From an uncultured Oscillospiraceae bacterium (GTDB lineage Bacteria; Bacillota; Clostridia; Oscillospirales; Oscillospiraceae), in contig CAAGBT010000057.1 of the NCBI GenBank assembly GCA_900768135.1, positions 1 through 60,600 of the forward strand: DNA of 60,600 nt, read 5' to 3'. Position numbers and translations under genes: made by a program. This document shows, in pieces, positions 8,903 through 17,346 of the stretch; within the stretch, counting starts at the first letter, position 1; the number at the start of each line of letters is the position of its first letter. Under the pieces are notes generated by a model. The model made no database searches. It had not been told where the DNA came from and saw only the letters and a program-made list of their open reading frames with translations.

Positions 8903-9853
8903 ATGAATGGATTTGCTGCGCGCATCGAGCGGGATTTCTCCGTGCGCCGCAAGGAAAAGCAGAAAACGGAATTCCGCGCATGGCTCGTCTATACGCTTAA
9001 GGAAATGGGCTACAGCCCGAAGCTTGAGAGCGGAGAATATTCGCTTTCGCTCGGCGGAACGATGACCAATGTGGTGGCGGGCGACCCGGAAAAGGCAAAG
9101 ATCGTTTTGGCGGCGCATTATGACACCGGTGTAAGGGAGATTCTGCCGCCGATGATCAGTCCAACGCGCCCGGTGAGCTTTATCCTGTATCAGGCGCTGT
9201 TCCCGATTCTGGTACTGGCGGGAAGCTTTGCGCTTTCGCTTGCGCTGACGTTTCCCTTCGATCTGCCGGCGCTGACGCTGCCGCTGTTTCTGGTGCTGCT
9301 TGCCGCCGCGCTGTTTTATCCAAAGTACGGACCGGACGAGAGAGCGACCCTCAACGACAATACCTCCGGGACCGTAACACTGCTGGAGGTCGCCCGGACG
9401 CTGACGCCCCGCTACCGCGGCGAGGTGTGCTTTCTGTTTCTGGACGGCGGGACACAGGCGGCCAAAGGGGCGAAGGGGCTGCGCCGCGCGCACCCCTGCC
9501 TTAAGGAGAAGCCTGTCATGGTGGTGGACTGTGTGGCGGAAGGAGACGAACTGCTGCTTCTGCCGGGCAGGGCAGGCCGCTGGAATGGCGCGCTGCTTGA
9601 TGCGATCAACGATAACTTCAGCAACAGCGAGAAGAAGACCTGCTTTCTCAAAACGGACGGATTGATCACGTTTCCGTCCGACAACCGGGCGTTTGCACAC
9701 AGCGTGTCCATATGCGCGTGCCGGAAGATTCCCGGGTTTGGCCGGTGCATTCTGCCGCGCAGGGCGAAAGAGATCGATGAAGAGAATCTTGCCATCCTGC
9801 GCGAGGGGCTTTCAAAGCTTATCATGAACTACCAGCCGGAAAGCAGAGCCTGA
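8903..9853 (+). CDS. M28-like peptidase-fold membrane protein, probably degenerate
   Basis: A 316-aa protein resembling the aminopeptidase Y/M28 fold: AAHYDTG (His72, Asp74) and NDNTSG (Asn151, Asp152) match two metal-ligand motifs. Two hydrophobic segments (about 93-117 and 121-140) are inserted between these motifs, so it is probably membrane-anchored. In active M28 enzymes a Glu pair follows the next beta strand; here that site reads FLFLDGGTQA, lacking both Glu. It may therefore be inactive or bind something else. RBS GAGGAG precedes the ATG. No function can be assigned. Confidence 0.6.
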   Translation: MNGFAARIERDFSVRRKEKQKTEFRAWLVYTLKEMGYSPKLESGEYSLSLGGTMTNVVAGDPEKAKIVLAAHYDTGVREILPPMISPTRPVSFILYQALFPILVLAGSFALSLALTFPFDLPALTLPLFLVLLAAALFYPKYGPDERATLNDNTSGTVTLLEVARTLTPRYRGEVCFLFLDGGTQAAKGAKGLRRAHPCLKEKPVMVVDCVAEGDELLLLPGRAGRWNGALLDAINDNFSNSEKKTCFLKTDGLITFPSDNRAFAHSVSICACRKIPGFGRCILPRRAKEIDEENLAILREGLSKLIMNYQPESRA

Positions 9854-9887
9854 CCGTTGGCCGGCTTAAACGGCTGACAGAAAAAAC

Positions 9888-9916
9888 TTGACAAGCGGCA
9901 AAGCGTCCGCTACAAT
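9888..9916 (+). promoter_or_regulatory. Sigma-A promoter of the tyrS T-box leader
   Basis: Perfect TTGACA (9888-9893) and TACAAT (9911-9916) with 17-bp spacing. Transcription would start near 9923, at the start of the T-box leader. Confidence 0.85.
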
Positions 9917-9922
9917 GGTCGT

Positions 9923-10205
9923 GTTTATGGCGATGAAGCGGAAAAGTACGCGGATCAGCCCTGTGAAGAGAGCCTCCGGGTGGTGCAAGGAGGATGGGGA
10001 CGCCGCTGAAATACACCGTGGAGCCGGCGCCCGAACAGGAGAGATTTCTTCGCAGTAGGCGCGTCCCGGGAGCGCCCGTTACCGCGCCGGAGTGTGGATG
10101 CACTCCATGAGGCCGCCTTTGCGAGAGGGCGGTGAACCAGAGGTGGTACCGCGAATTGCTTCGCCCTCTGTCCGAAGTCAGGACAGAGGGCGTTTTTTGT
10201 TTTGT
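9923..10205 (+). promoter_or_regulatory. Tyrosine-specific T-box riboswitch leader
   Basis: A long 5' leader before tyrS carries the T-box sequence AGGTGGTACCGCG (10141-10153) followed by a strong intrinsic terminator. The upstream part folds as Stem I with a GAAGAGAG bulge region and a specifier loop GAAATACACC, in which the codon TAC (10012-10014) matches tyrosine, the substrate of the downstream gene. Uncharged tRNA-Tyr would pair with the specifier and T-box to favour the antiterminator and switch tyrS on. The region accounts for the roughly 410-bp gap between the M28-like gene and tyrS. Confidence 0.92.
10163..10204 (+). terminator. T-box terminator hairpin
   Basis: An 11-bp perfect stem (GCCCTCTGTCC pairing with GGACAGAGGGC) is followed by GTTTTTTGTTTTG. 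Its 5' arm lies just after the T-box sequence, the usual terminator/antiterminator arrangement. Confidence 0.9.
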
Positions 10206-10265
10206 TCGGAGCGTCCGTTATGTCCGAAAATTTCAATCAACACGATACGGGAGGAACCGGAAACC

Positions 10266-11492
10266 ATGGGAATCTACGAAGAACTGCAAGCGCGCGGGCT
10301 GATCGCGCAGGTAACGAACGAGCCGGAGATCCGGGAGATGATCAACGCCGGCAAGGCAACGTTTTATATCGGCTTTGACTGTACGGCGGACAGCCTGACG
10401 GCCGGCCACTTTATGGCGCTGTGCCTGATGAAGCGGCTGCAAATGGCGGGCAACCGGCCCATTGCGCTCATCGGCGGCGGCACGACCATGATCGGCGACC
10501 CCTCGGGCCGCACGGATATGCGCAGGATGCTGACCAAGGAAGATATCGATCACAACGCTGAATGCTTCAAGCGCCAGATGGAGCGTTTCATTGATTTTGG
10601 TCCAGGCAAGGCGATGATGCTCAATAACGCCGACTGGCTGCTCAAGCTCAATTATATTGAGCTGCTGCGCGAGGTGGGCGCATGCTTCTCCGTGAACAAT
10701 ATGCTGCGGGCCAAATGCTATGAGCAGCGTATGGAGAAAGGGCTGAGCTTCCTGGAGTTCAACTACATGATTATGCAGTCCTATGACTTTTACCATATGT
10801 TCCAGACGGTTGGCTGCAATATGCAGTTTGGCGGCGACGATCAGTGGTCGAATATGCTTGGCGGCACGGAGCTGATCCGCCGCAAGCTGGGCAAGGATGC
10901 ACACGCTATGACCATCACGCTGCTGACGGATTCGCAGGGACACAAGATGGGCAAGACTGCCGGCAATGCCGTCTGGCTCGATCCGAACAAGACCAGCCCC
11001 TTCGACTTCTACCAGTACTGGCGCAATGTGGGCGACAGCGATGTGCTGAAGTGCATCCGTATGCTGACGTTCCTGCCGCTTGAGCAGATCGATGAGATGG
11101 ACAAATGGGAGGGCAGCCAGCTCAACCGCGCCAAGGAGATCCTTGCCTATGAGCTGACCGCGCTCGTCCATGGGGAGGAAGAGGCGAAGAAGGCGGAGGA
11201 AGCTGCGCGGGCGCTCTTTGGCGCAGGCGGAAACAGCGCTAATATGCCGACCTCCACGCTGAGCGATAAGGATTTTGACGAAAATGGGTGCATCAATGTT
11301 CTCAGTATGCTGACGGCAACAGGGCTTTGCCCGTCGCGCGGCGAGGCGCGCCGGCTCGTTCAACAGGGCGGTGTGACGATCGATGATGTGAAGGTCGCCT
11401 CTATCGATGAGAGCTTCGCGCGCGAGCGCTTTGCCGGCGATGGCGTGATCGTCCGCAAGGGCAAAAAAGTCTTTCAGCGCGTGAAGGCGTAA
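10266..11492 (+). CDS. tyrS: Tyrosyl-tRNA synthetase
   Basis: Charges tRNA-Tyr with tyrosine in the cytoplasm. The 408-aa protein is a class I synthetase: the HIGH-type motif reads TAGH (residues 45-48), the KMSKS-type loop reads KMGKT near 229, and a C-terminal S4 domain (GLCPSRGEARRLVQQGG) binds RNA. The open frame extends upstream to 10092, but that part is the T-box leader; ATG 10266 follows a GGGAGG site and gives the normal family length. Expression is controlled by the tyrosine T-box. Confidence 0.96.
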   Translation: MGIYEELQARGLIAQVTNEPEIREMINAGKATFYIGFDCTADSLTAGHFMALCLMKRLQMAGNRPIALIGGGTTMIGDPSGRTDMRRMLTKEDIDHNAECFKRQMERFIDFGPGKAMMLNNADWLLKLNYIELLREVGACFSVNNMLRAKCYEQRMEKGLSFLEFNYMIMQSYDFYHMFQTVGCNMQFGGDDQWSNMLGGTELIRRKLGKDAHAMTITLLTDSQGHKMGKTAGNAVWLDPNKTSPFDFYQYWRNVGDSDVLKCIRMLTFLPLEQIDEMDKWEGSQLNRAKEILAYELTALVHGEEEAKKAEEAARALFGAGGNSANMPTSTLSDKDFDENGCINVLSMLTATGLCPSRGEARRLVQQGGVTIDDVKVASIDESFARERFAGDGVIVRKGKKVFQRVKA

Positions 11493-11513
11493 GCAAGGCT
11501 GGTCACAAATCGT

Positions 11514-11558
11514 AAAAAGCAGGTCCCGTGCCGTTATTGGCGCGGGATCTGCTTTTTG
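11514..11558. terminator. Bidirectional terminator between tyrS and dapA
   Basis: AAAAAGCAGGTCCCG...CGGGATCTGCTTTTT forms a stem with A- and T-runs on opposite sides, placed between the convergent stops of tyrS and dapA. It can serve both strands. Confidence 0.8.
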
Positions 11559-11566
11559 GACAATGC

Positions 11567-12454
11567 TTATACCGTGACGCCAAAGCGCTCCATCGCCAGC
11601 CGAAGCTGCTCTAAATGCTGCTCGGAAATGCCGCACAGCGGGAGGCGCAAATCGCCGCCGCACAGGCCAAGTTCTGCCATCGCCGCTTTGACCGGAATGG
11701 GATTGACCTCGCAGAACAACGCGCGGATCAATTCGTTCAGCCGAAGCTGGAGCCGGCCTGCTTCGCGGAAGCGGTCCGCAAGGCATAGCTGCGTCAGCTC
11801 GTGCATTTCGCGCGGGACAACATTGGCAGCGACAGAGATCACGCCTTTTCCACCGAGCGCCATGATGGCCGTTGTGGATCCATCGTTGCCGCTCCAGACG
11901 GAAAAATCATCGGGGCAAAGGCAGAGAGTATCCTGAATAAGATCAAAGTCATCGCTCGCCTCCTTCACGCCTGCGATGTTCGGGTGTGCAGAAAGCGCCT
12001 GATAGGTCTGCACCGTACACCGGACGCCGGTGCGCGAGGGGACGTTGTAGAGAATGACCGGGAGATCCACGGCGTCGGCAATGGCGGAAAAATGGCGGAC
12101 AAGTCCGTTCTGTGAGGCTTTGTTATAATAAGGCGTAACGGCCAGAAGCGCATCAACGCCGGCGTTCTGCGCTGCGCGCGAGAGCGCGATGGAGGAGGCG
12201 GTGTTGTTCGTTCCGCTGCCGGCAATGACCGGAACACGGCGGTCGGCTTTCCGGACGCAGCGCTCTATGAGCTTCATGCGCTCATCATAGCCCAGCGTTG
12301 CCGCTTCGCCGGTCGTACCGCAGACGACGATGGCGTCCGTGCCGCAGCCGATGTGCCACTCGACAAGGCGGTCAAACACGGCGTAATCGATGACGCCGCC
12401 GCTGAACGGCGTGACAATAGCGGCAGCGCTGCCGGAAAAAACGCTTTTTTTCAT
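11567..12454 (-). CDS. dapA: 4-hydroxy-tetrahydrodipicolinate synthase
   Basis: Condenses aspartate semialdehyde with pyruvate, the first committed step to diaminopimelate, lysine and, in spores, dipicolinate. The 295-aa protein starts MKKSVFSGSAAAIVTPF with AAAGGAGT upstream; the open frame continues much further but only this start fits the family. Seen are VVCGTTGEAATL, the YNVPSRTG segment and the Schiff-base lysine in IAGVKEASDD. It is a single gene, divergent from the SpoIID-like gene. Confidence 0.95.
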   Translation of the reverse strand: MKKSVFSGSAAAIVTPFSGGVIDYAVFDRLVEWHIGCGTDAIVVCGTTGEAATLGYDERMKLIERCVRKADRRVPVIAGSGTNNTASSIALSRAAQNAGVDALLAVTPYYNKASQNGLVRHFSAIADAVDLPVILYNVPSRTGVRCTVQTYQALSAHPNIAGVKEASDDFDLIQDTLCLCPDDFSVWSGNDGSTTAIMALGGKGVISVAANVVPREMHELTQLCLADRFREAGRLQLRLNELIRALFCEVNPIPVKAAMAELGLCGGDLRLPLCGISEQHLEQLRLAMERFGVTV

Positions 12455-12622
12455 GAAGGACTCCTTTCTGCCTGGAAGCGCCGCTGCGCGGCGCCTGAAA
12501 AAGATGTGCGGTTTGGCTTGAAACGGCGCGGGATTTATCATATAATGTAGAATACGATTTTGCGGCCGGAGCTGCAGCGGGCAGCGAGGCCGCCGCACCG
12601 AACACGAAGGGCGGGGAACAGA

Positions 12623-14179
12623 ATGAAACGGCCATGCAGGATGCTCCTGCTTACAGCGCTGATGTGCTGCGCGCTGTGCGCGGGCGCAAGCGCCATGGAA
12701 AACAATATGCTCAAGGTCGGCATAAAATACGGTTCTGAAGCGATGACAGCAGCGAACCTGCAAAACTACTCTGCCTTTGGCGGCTATACGCTGGGCTATT
12801 ATGACGCGCAGCGCAGTTTTACAGCGCTCGCGCAGCTGCCGGCAAGCGTTGAAAAGATTACCGTAACAACGGACAGCGCCTATCATGTGCAGCTTGGCGA
12901 AGCGTTTTACGACTATGCCTCCGCAGCGGCGCGCGCCGCGCAGCTTGGCGGATTTGCGGCATATGAAAACGGCGCGTTCGTTGTGCGCGTTGGCAGCTAC
13001 CGCGATTTTACCGCTGCGCAAAGCGCTCTTTCTTCCATCGGAGGCGGGACGGTCGCAGGAGGCGGCGATACCGGCGTGACGGTCATCGCCACAGGCACGG
13101 ACGTCATTCTTTTCGAGTTTGACGGCGGCGCGTTCCCGCTGGGCATCCGGCCGCTCGAAGCGGGGGAGAAGACGGTAACATGGTTCAGCGGATACCGTTA
13201 CTACGGAGGATTTGAATATCAGCGCGCCGCGGGCGGAGCGCTCAGCGTGATCAACGTGGTGGATCTGGAGGATTATGTTAAGTGCGTGATTCCCTGGGAA
13301 ATGAGCAACGACTGGCCGCTGGAGGCGCTCAAGGCACAGTCCGTCTGTGCGCGTACCTATGCCGCCTGCCAGAGCAAGCATACATCTCAGGGGTTCGACA
13401 TCTGCGCGACAACGCATTGTCAGGTCTACCGCGGAACGGCAAAATGCAGCAGCCACTCCGACTCTGCCGTGGAGCAAACGGCAGGGCAGTACCTGTATTA
13501 CAATGGGCAGATCATCAGGGAGGCTGTCTATTGCTCCAGCAACGGCGGCGCAAGCGAGGACAGTGCAAACGTCTGGGGATCGGACGAGCCGTATCTCAAG
13601 GGGAAGTCCGATCCATACGAAGCGCTGCTTGCCGGACGCATCCCCAAGTACAGCTGGTCAACGACCTACTCCGCACAGGAGCTGACAGCCCTGCTGAACA
13701 GCAGGGGCTATGGTGTTGGCTCGGTGAAAAACGTTTATGTTTCGGCGATCACCGGAACAGGGAACGTACTTTCGCTCACCTTTACCGGAACAAGCGGAAG
13801 CCGGACCATCACGCGCGAGGCGTGCCGGACGCTGCTGAATCTGCGCAGCCAGCGATTTGCGATCAATGGCGGCGGCGCCAGCTATTCCGTCAACGAGGAT
13901 GGGAGCAGCGTAATGGACGGCGGCATGAGCGCGATCGATGGCAGCGGTGCGGTGTCGGCCATTTCTGCGGCGTCTGAGGCGTATGTGATCACCTCCAGCG
14001 GAACGGCGGCGCTAGCGCGGAAACCGCAGCAGCCGGCCTCAGGGAGCTTTGTGATCAGCGGCAGCGGAAACGGACATAATGTAGGGATGAGCCAATGGGG
14101 CGCTTACGCTATGGCGGACCTCGGCTATTCTTACCGGGATATCCTTCAATTCTATTATACAGGCGTTACGATCGGGTAA
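12623..14179 (+). CDS. SpoIID/LytB-domain exported protein
   Basis: A 518-aa exported protein with a cleavable signal peptide (MLLLTALMCCALCAGASA). Residues about 60-155 hold a SPOR-like segment. The central SpoIID domain reads VDLEDYVKCVIPWEMSNDW, then LEALKAQSVCARTY, with the Glu of PWEM at the position of the family's catalytic Glu, and closes with GHNVGMSQWGAYAMADLGY. SpoIID proteins cleave glycan strands denuded of stem peptides during engulfment. This protein is longer than classical SpoIID and is not in the usual spoIID context, so a SpoIID-like paralogue (LytB type) is equally possible. ATG 12623 was chosen because it begins the signal peptide. Confidence 0.85.
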   Translation: MKRPCRMLLLTALMCCALCAGASAMENNMLKVGIKYGSEAMTAANLQNYSAFGGYTLGYYDAQRSFTALAQLPASVEKITVTTDSAYHVQLGEAFYDYASAAARAAQLGGFAAYENGAFVVRVGSYRDFTAAQSALSSIGGGTVAGGGDTGVTVIATGTDVILFEFDGGAFPLGIRPLEAGEKTVTWFSGYRYYGGFEYQRAAGGALSVINVVDLEDYVKCVIPWEMSNDWPLEALKAQSVCARTYAACQSKHTSQGFDICATTHCQVYRGTAKCSSHSDSAVEQTAGQYLYYNGQIIREAVYCSSNGGASEDSANVWGSDEPYLKGKSDPYEALLAGRIPKYSWSTTYSAQELTALLNSRGYGVGSVKNVYVSAITGTGNVLSLTFTGTSGSRTITREACRTLLNLRSQRFAINGGGASYSVNEDGSSVMDGGMSAIDGSGAVSAISAASEAYVITSSGTAALARKPQQPASGSFVISGSGNGHNVGMSQWGAYAMADLGYSYRDILQFYYTGVTIG

Positions 14180-14200
14180 TGCGGAAAGAAAGCGAAACAA

Positions 14201-15226
14201 ATGAAAACCAGAGACTTTGATTATGCGCTCCCGGAGGAGCTGATCGCACAAACGCCGCTTGACAAGCGGGATACCTCGCGCCTGATGTGCCTTGACAAGG
14301 CGAGCGGAGCGGTATCGCACCATCATTTCTATGAGCTGCCGGACTTCCTGCGCCCGAACGACTGCCTCATTCTGAACGATTCGCGCGTTTTGCCGGCGCG
14401 CCTGCTGGGTCAGCGCCTTCCGGGCGGCGGCGCGTGCGAGGTGCTGCTGCTCATCGACCGTGGGGACAAGGTTTGGGAATGCATCGTGCGCCCGGGAAAG
14501 CATCTGCGCAAGGGGGCGAAAATGCAGTTCGGCAACGGTGAGCTTACCGCAGAGGTGGCGGATGTTCTGCCGGATGGCAACCGGCTCGTCCGCTTCGACT
14601 ACGAGGGGATCTTTCTTGAGGTGCTGGAGCGCCTGGGGAAAATGCCGCTGCCGCCGTACATTAAGGAGGAGCTGGAAGATCAGGAGCGGTATCAGACCGT
14701 TTACTCCAGGGTGGTGGGCAGCGCGGCAGCGCCTACGGCGGGGCTGCATTTCACACCGGAGCTGCTTGAAAAGATCGAAGGCATGGGAATCAAGCTGGGC
14801 TATGTGACGCTGCACGTTGGCCTGGGAACCTTCCGGCCCGTCAAGGAAAACGAAATCGAGCAGCATGATATGCACAGCGAATACTGCATCATTCCGCCGG
14901 AAACAGCGGCGCTTATCAACGCCACCAAGGCGGCGGGAGGGCGCGTGATCTGCGTAGGAACGACCTCGTGCCGCACGATCGAAAGCTGGGCGCAGGAGGA
15001 CGGACACATGGAACCCAGCGCAGGATGGACGAATATTTATATTTATCCAGGCTACCGCTTCAAGGTGATGGATGCGCTCATTACGAATTTCCATCTTCCG
15101 CAATCCACGCTCATCATGCTGGTATCCGCTCTTGCCGGGCGGGAACACATTCTTGCAGCGTATGAAGAGGCGGTGCGCGAGCGCTACCGGTTCTTCTCGT
15201 TTGGGGACGCGATGTTTATCTCATGA
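14201..15226 (+). CDS. queA: S-adenosylmethionine:tRNA ribosyltransferase-isomerase
   Basis: Transfers and isomerises the ribosyl group of SAM onto 7-aminomethyl-7-deazaguanine in tRNA, giving epoxyqueuosine. At 341 aa it is of standard length and begins MKTRDFDYALPEELIAQTPL, an unmistakable QueA N-terminus, with NDSRVLPARLLG and AAPTAGLHFTPELL further on. It lies 22 bases after the SpoIID-like gene and is followed 9 bases later by tgt, its partner in queuosine synthesis. Confidence 0.96.
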   Translation: MKTRDFDYALPEELIAQTPLDKRDTSRLMCLDKASGAVSHHHFYELPDFLRPNDCLILNDSRVLPARLLGQRLPGGGACEVLLLIDRGDKVWECIVRPGKHLRKGAKMQFGNGELTAEVADVLPDGNRLVRFDYEGIFLEVLERLGKMPLPPYIKEELEDQERYQTVYSRVVGSAAAPTAGLHFTPELLEKIEGMGIKLGYVTLHVGLGTFRPVKENEIEQHDMHSEYCIIPPETAALINATKAAGGRVICVGTTSCRTIESWAQEDGHMEPSAGWTNIYIYPGYRFKVMDALITNFHLPQSTLIMLVSALAGREHILAAYEEAVRERYRFFSFGDAMFIS

Positions 15227-15235
15227 GGAGGCGCT

Positions 15236-16369
15236 ATGTTCAAGGTTATCAGATATGAAGGAAAGGCGCGCCGGGGCAAGTTCCGGTGCGCGCATGGCGG
15301 GGAGGTGCAGACGCCCGTTTTCATGAACGTCGGCACGCAGGCGGCGATCAAGGGCGGCGTAAGCGCGATCGACCTGAAGGAGCTTGGCTGCCAGATCGAG
15401 CTTTCTAATACTTACCATCTTCATCTGCGCCCGGGCGATGATGTGGTACGCGCGATGGGCGGGCTTCACCGGTTCATGCACTGGGATGGACCGATCCTGA
15501 CGGATAGCGGCGGCTTTCAAGTGTTTTCCCTTGCAGGGCTGCGGAAAATAAGGGAAGAAGGCGTAACATTCGCTTCGCATCTCGATGGACATCGTATTTT
15601 TATGGGGCCGGAAGAGAGCATGCGCATTCAGTCAAATCTTGGAAGCGACATCGCTATGGCATTTGACGAATGTGTGGAGAATCCGGCGCCATACGAGTAT
15701 GCCAAAGCATCCTGCGAGCGCACCCTGCGCTGGCTGGAGCGCTGCAAGGCCGAGCATGACAGGCTGAATGCCTTGCCAGATACCGTCAACCCGCAGCAGA
15801 TGCTGTTTGGCATCAACCAGGGCGCAACGTTCGCAGATCTCAGAGTCTGGCATATGCAGCAGATCGCCAAGCTTGACTGCGATGGCTACGCCATTGGCGG
15901 ACTCGCTGTCGGCGAGCCGACGCAGGTGATGTATGACATCATTGATGCGGTAGAACCCTATATGCCGCAGGAAAAGCCGCGCTATCTTATGGGCGTTGGC
16001 ACGCCATCGAATATCATCGAAGGCGTGGCGCGCGGTGTGGATTTCTTCGACTGCGTGATGCCGGCGCGGAATGCCCGCCACGGTAAGCTTTTCACATGGA
16101 GCGGTACGATCAACCTAAAAAATGAAAAGTACAAGCTGGATGAAAAGCCGGTCGATGCGCAGTGCAGCTGCCCGACCTGCCGCAATTTTTCGCGCGCGTA
16201 CCTGCGTCACCTTTTCAAAGCGGATGAGATCCTCGCACTGCGTCTTGCGGTGATGCACAACCTGTACTTTTATAACAAATTAGCTGAACGCATCCGCAAT
16301 GCGCTTGACGCGGGCGAGTTTTCTGCGTTCCGCGCTGAATACAGCGCAAAGCTTTCGGAAAGAGCGTGA
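15236..16369 (+). CDS. tgt: tRNA-guanine transglycosylase
   Basis: Exchanges G34 for preQ1 in tRNAs with GUN anticodons. The 377-aa protein has the catalytic DSGGFQVFSL motif, the nucleophile region GVDFFDCVMPARNARHG and a zinc site formed by CSCPTCRNFSRAYLRH. RBS GGAGG precedes the ATG. It lies directly downstream of queA; in Clostridia the queA-tgt-yajC order is frequent and is seen here. Confidence 0.97.
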   Translation: MFKVIRYEGKARRGKFRCAHGGEVQTPVFMNVGTQAAIKGGVSAIDLKELGCQIELSNTYHLHLRPGDDVVRAMGGLHRFMHWDGPILTDSGGFQVFSLAGLRKIREEGVTFASHLDGHRIFMGPEESMRIQSNLGSDIAMAFDECVENPAPYEYAKASCERTLRWLERCKAEHDRLNALPDTVNPQQMLFGINQGATFADLRVWHMQQIAKLDCDGYAIGGLAVGEPTQVMYDIIDAVEPYMPQEKPRYLMGVGTPSNIIEGVARGVDFFDCVMPARNARHGKLFTWSGTINLKNEKYKLDEKPVDAQCSCPTCRNFSRAYLRHLFKADEILALRLAVMHNLYFYNKLAERIRNALDAGEFSAFRAEYSAKLSERA

Positions 16370-16386
16370 TTCTTCCGACAAACCTC

Positions 16387-16415
16387 TTGCACAACGAGAA
16401 AACTTCCGCTATAAT
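16387..16415 (+). promoter_or_regulatory. Sigma-A promoter upstream of yajC
   Basis: TTGCAC (16387-16392) and TATAAT (16410-16415) with 17-bp spacing lie between tgt and yajC, so yajC can be transcribed on its own. Confidence 0.7.
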
Positions 16416-16447
16416 AACTTCATCTTTGTTTTGAAAGGAATTGTACT

Positions 16448-16846
16448 ATGGAAAGCATGATTTTACTGGTCGCAATGATCGCAGTGTTTTATTTCCTCAT
16501 CATTCGTCCGGAAAACAAGCGCAAAAAGCAGGCTGAGAATATGCGCAACAGCCTCAAGCGGGGCGAACGCATCACCACGATCGGCGGCATGGTCGGCCGC
16601 ATCGTTCAGGTGAATGATACGACGGTCGTGTTTGAAACCTCTGAGGATCGCGTGCGCATCGAGATTGCCAAGTGGGGCATCCAGTCCACTGAGTCGATGG
16701 AAGCCGCCGCATCAAAGGGCAAGAAGGCTGCCGCTCCCGCTAAGAAGGAAGAGGAATCGGCCTCCGAACCCGCCCCGGCTAAGGCGGAAGAGCCTGCCGC
16801 CGCAGAAAAGGAAGAAGCTAAAAGCTACGATCCCGAGATCAAGTAA
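16448..16846 (+). CDS. yajC: Preprotein translocase subunit YajC
   Basis: Accessory subunit of the Sec translocon. The 132-aa protein has one N-terminal transmembrane helix (MILLVAMIAVFYFLIIRP) followed by the diagnostic RPENKRKKQAENMRNSLKRG segment and a cytoplasmic domain with GGMVGRIVQVND. The tail is an Ala/Glu/Lys-rich low-complexity extension. RBS GAAAGGA precedes the ATG. Confidence 0.93.
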   Translation: MESMILLVAMIAVFYFLIIRPENKRKKQAENMRNSLKRGERITTIGGMVGRIVQVNDTTVVFETSEDRVRIEIAKWGIQSTESMEAAASKGKKAAAPAKKEEESASEPAPAKAEEPAAAEKEEAKSYDPEIK

Positions 16847-16876
16847 AGCGGACAGGATATAACTTCATAGCATAAG

Positions 16877-16927
16877 AAAACCTCCCCTGGCATACGCTCA
16901 TGTAGGCGAATGCGGGGGAGGTTTTTT
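16877..16927 (+). terminator. Terminator hairpin after yajC, overlapping the next gene's SD
   Basis: AAAACCTCCCC (16877-16887) pairs with GGGGAGGTTTT (16915-16925), ending in a T-run, with a smaller stem in the loop. The 3' arm contains GGGGGAGG, which is also the only ribosome-binding site for the GTG start at 16930. Confidence 0.75.
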
Positions 16928-16929
16928 GC

Positions 16930-17346
16930 GTGAATCAAACAATCGGCATAGGATGGTATTGCAAAAAGTGCGTTCTGGGCGCTTTGACGGGGCTGGCGGT
17001 GGAGCTGGCGCTGCTTGCGCTTGAAGCGGCGGCAATCCAGAACGGCGCGATAGGGGAGAGCGGAATAGGCGTTGCAGCAGCGGCGGCGGCCGCGCTGGCA
17101 GCGTTTGCGGGCTGTATGGCAGCAGGCGCAAAAACGGGCCGCCGAACAGAGATGGTGCTTTCCTGCGCGGCGCTGCTCTGGGTGCTGGCGCAGCTGCTTG
17201 GATTCATACTCTTTGATGCGCTGCAGCCCGCAAGATCGCTTACGCTGGCGGCGGCGGTGACTTTGGGCGTGCTGGGCGCACTTTTGCTGGGGAGCAAAGG
17301 AAAAAAGAAGCGAAAGGGAAGAAGCATCGCACGGCGGCGCAGGTAA
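16930..17346 (+). CDS. Small integral membrane protein, TIGR04086-like
   Basis: A 138-aa protein with about four hydrophobic segments, rich in Ala and Leu, and a strongly basic C-terminus (GKKKRKGRSIARRRR). Size, topology and position right after yajC fit the TIGR04086 membrane protein family of Clostridia, whose function is unknown. The start is GTG at 16930, with GGGGAGG lying inside the terminator stem just upstream. Assignment to the family rests mainly on context. Confidence 0.65.
   Translation: MNQTIGIGWYCKKCVLGALTGLAVELALLALEAAAIQNGAIGESGIGVAAAAAAALAAFAGCMAAGAKTGRRTEMVLSCAALLWVLAQLLGFILFDALQPARSLTLAAAVTLGVLGALLLGSKGKKKRKGRSIARRRR

Noticed and set aside
10233..11786. A 517-codon minus-strand frame opposite tyrS
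   Set aside because: It is antisense to a certain gene and has no recognisable domain; typical of GC-rich coding DNA.
12455..13477. Upstream extension of the dapA frame by about 340 codons
   Set aside because: DapA begins at MKKSVFSG with a good ribosome-binding site; the extension is antisense to the SpoIID-like gene.
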